From NCBI RefSeq assembly GCF_023015865.1, contig NZ_JALKBC010000003.1, positions 186,001 to 250,000 of the forward strand: a stretch of 64,000 nucleotides of DNA, in the 5' to 3' direction. Positions 63,301 to 64,000 of the stretch are shown here, piece by piece. The position numbers were made by a program, and so were the translations under genes. Every line of letters starts with the position of its first letter. The stretch's first letter is position 1. The DNA comes from Arenibacter sp. F26102 (lineage in GTDB: Bacteria; Bacteroidota; Bacteroidia; Flavobacteriales; Flavobacteriaceae). Under the pieces are notes generated by a model. The model was not told where the DNA came from. It saw nothing but the letters and a program-made list of their open reading frames with translations, and did not search any database.

Positions 63301-64000
63301 ATGAAGCTAAGAGCAGATAACATAATGAAGTCCTACCGAGGGCGACAAGTAGTTAAAGGAATTTCATTGGAAGTAAACCAAGGTGAAATTGTTGGTTTAT
63401 TAGGCCCCAATGGTGCCGGAAAAACTACGTCGTTCTATATGATCGTAGGCCTGATCAAGCCCAATGGTGGTAACATTTATCTGGACAAAATGGAAATAAC
63501 ACGATTTCCTATGTACAAAAGGGCGCAAAATGGTATTGGATATTTGGCACAGGAAGCCTCTGTATTTAGGAAATTGAGCATCGAAAAAAATATTCTGAGC
63601 GTACTTCAATTAACCAAGTTGAGCAAGAAAGAGCAATTAATGAAGATGGAATCGCTCATAGAGGAATTTGGACTGGGCCATATTCGCAAAAACCGTGGCG
63701 ATCTTTTATCCGGTGGCGAAAGAAGGAGGACCGAAATTGCAAGGGCCCTGGCCACAGACCCCAAATTTATATTATTGGATGAACCCTTTGCCGGAGTAGA
63801 CCCTGTTGCCGTTGAGGACATACAAAGAATTGTAGCCCAGCTTAAAAATAAAAATATTGGCATATTAATTACCGATCACAACGTACAGGAAACTTTGGCA
63901 ATTACAGAGCGCTCGTATTTAATGTTCGAAGGTGGAATACTTAAATCTGGGATTCCTGAAGATTTGGCGGCCGATGAAATGGTGCGCAAAGTGTATTTGG
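63301..64000 (+). CDS. lptB: LPS export ABC transporter ATPase LptB, truncated by window end
   Basis: LptB drives lipopolysaccharide extraction from the inner membrane with LptFG. The visible 233 codons from ATG 63301 include Walker [10 protein letters not shown], the LptB-type [11 protein letters not shown] and [12 protein letters not shown], the ABC signature [16 protein letters not shown], Walker [14 protein letters not shown] and the H-loop [10 protein letters not shown]. Only the last few residues are missing at the right edge. It is 64 nt after the AhpD-like gene and on the same strand, completing an envelope-biogenesis cluster with kdsD and tatC. Confidence 0.95.
   Translation, partial: MKLRADNIMKSYRGRQVVKGISLEVNQGEIVGLLGPNGAGKTTSFYMIVGLIKPNGGNIYLDKMEITRFPMYKRAQNGIGYLAQEASVFRKLSIEKNILSVLQLTKLSKKEQLMKMESLIEEFGLGHIRKNRGDLLSGGERRRTEIARALATDPKFILLDEPFAGVDPVAVEDIQRIVAQLKNKNIGILITDHNVQETLAITERSYLMFEGGILKSGIPEDLAADEMVRKVYL

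Overview
The window is AT-rich chromosomal DNA from a Bacteroidota species, most likely a member of the Flavobacteriaceae; I cannot name the genus. Several signs agree: start codons lack Shine-Dalgarno sites, several upstream regions carry TAnnTTTG promoter boxes, a subtilase ends in a type IX secretion (T9SS) sorting domain, there are many SPII lipoproteins, bacillithiol synthesis is represented by BshC, and several families typical of the group occur (GIN/DUF2807, DUF6515 remnant, CarboxypepD_reg-like, LysM plus periplasmic-binding fusion). I see no phage, insertion sequence, CRISPR array, rRNA or tRNA. Most of it looks like stable core genome.

Layout. 1-7 kb: the tail of a GIN-domain protein, a frameshifted UMF1-family transporter, an M48 lipoprotein protease, and a GH31 glucosidase plus glycogen branching enzyme pair. 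7-10.4 kb: a collagen-like lipoprotein, lipoprotein MsrB, dihydrolipoyl dehydrogenase and a DUF3817 protein. 10.5-17.9 kb: aroQ and xerD (divergent), type II NADH dehydrogenase, an ECF sigma factor with a membrane partner, PlsC, a Nudix hydrolase, a cyclophilin lipoprotein and a TRIC-type channel. 17.8-24.9 kb: RDD gene divergent from a packed run of SpoIIM, an integral membrane protein, DUF4129, DUF4350, MoxR ATPase and DUF58. This conserved AAA+/membrane module is functionally obscure and is the best candidate here for a poorly described system. 24.9-31.5 kb: a YfiM-like protein, DUF2007, a TPR protein, a nitronate monooxygenase-like enzyme, the T9SS subtilase and mnmA. 31.5-32.3 kb: a decayed region with terminators and a DUF6515 pseudogene remnant.

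32.3-42.2 kb (mostly minus strand): yidC, pyrG, DUF3820, then a Tat-signal sugar isomerase on plus, then the chain guaA, LysM/periplasmic-binding protein, a cysteine-less OsmC homologue and a DUF922 protein. 42.7-46.3 kb: a PNPOx-like flavoprotein, a PLP decarboxylase and bshC. 46.5-58.6 kb (plus strand): M14 peptidase, aldehyde dehydrogenase, DUF1569, GH20 hexosaminidase, RluF-type pseudouridine synthase, a GNAT-nitrilase fusion, a CarboxypepD_reg-like protein and a Tat-signal LD-carboxypeptidase. 58.7-64 kb: recQ on minus, then kdsD, tatC, an AhpD-like gene and a right-truncated lptB.

Themes: envelope biogenesis (YidC, TatC, KdsD, LptB, LysM protein, LD-carboxypeptidase), with two predicted Tat substrates in the same window as tatC; nucleotide synthesis (PyrG, GuaA); thiol and redox functions (BshC, MsrB, Lpd, OsmC-like, AhpD-like); and glycan turnover (GH31, GlgB, GH20). 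Family assignments come from motif recognition by eye; no database search was run.
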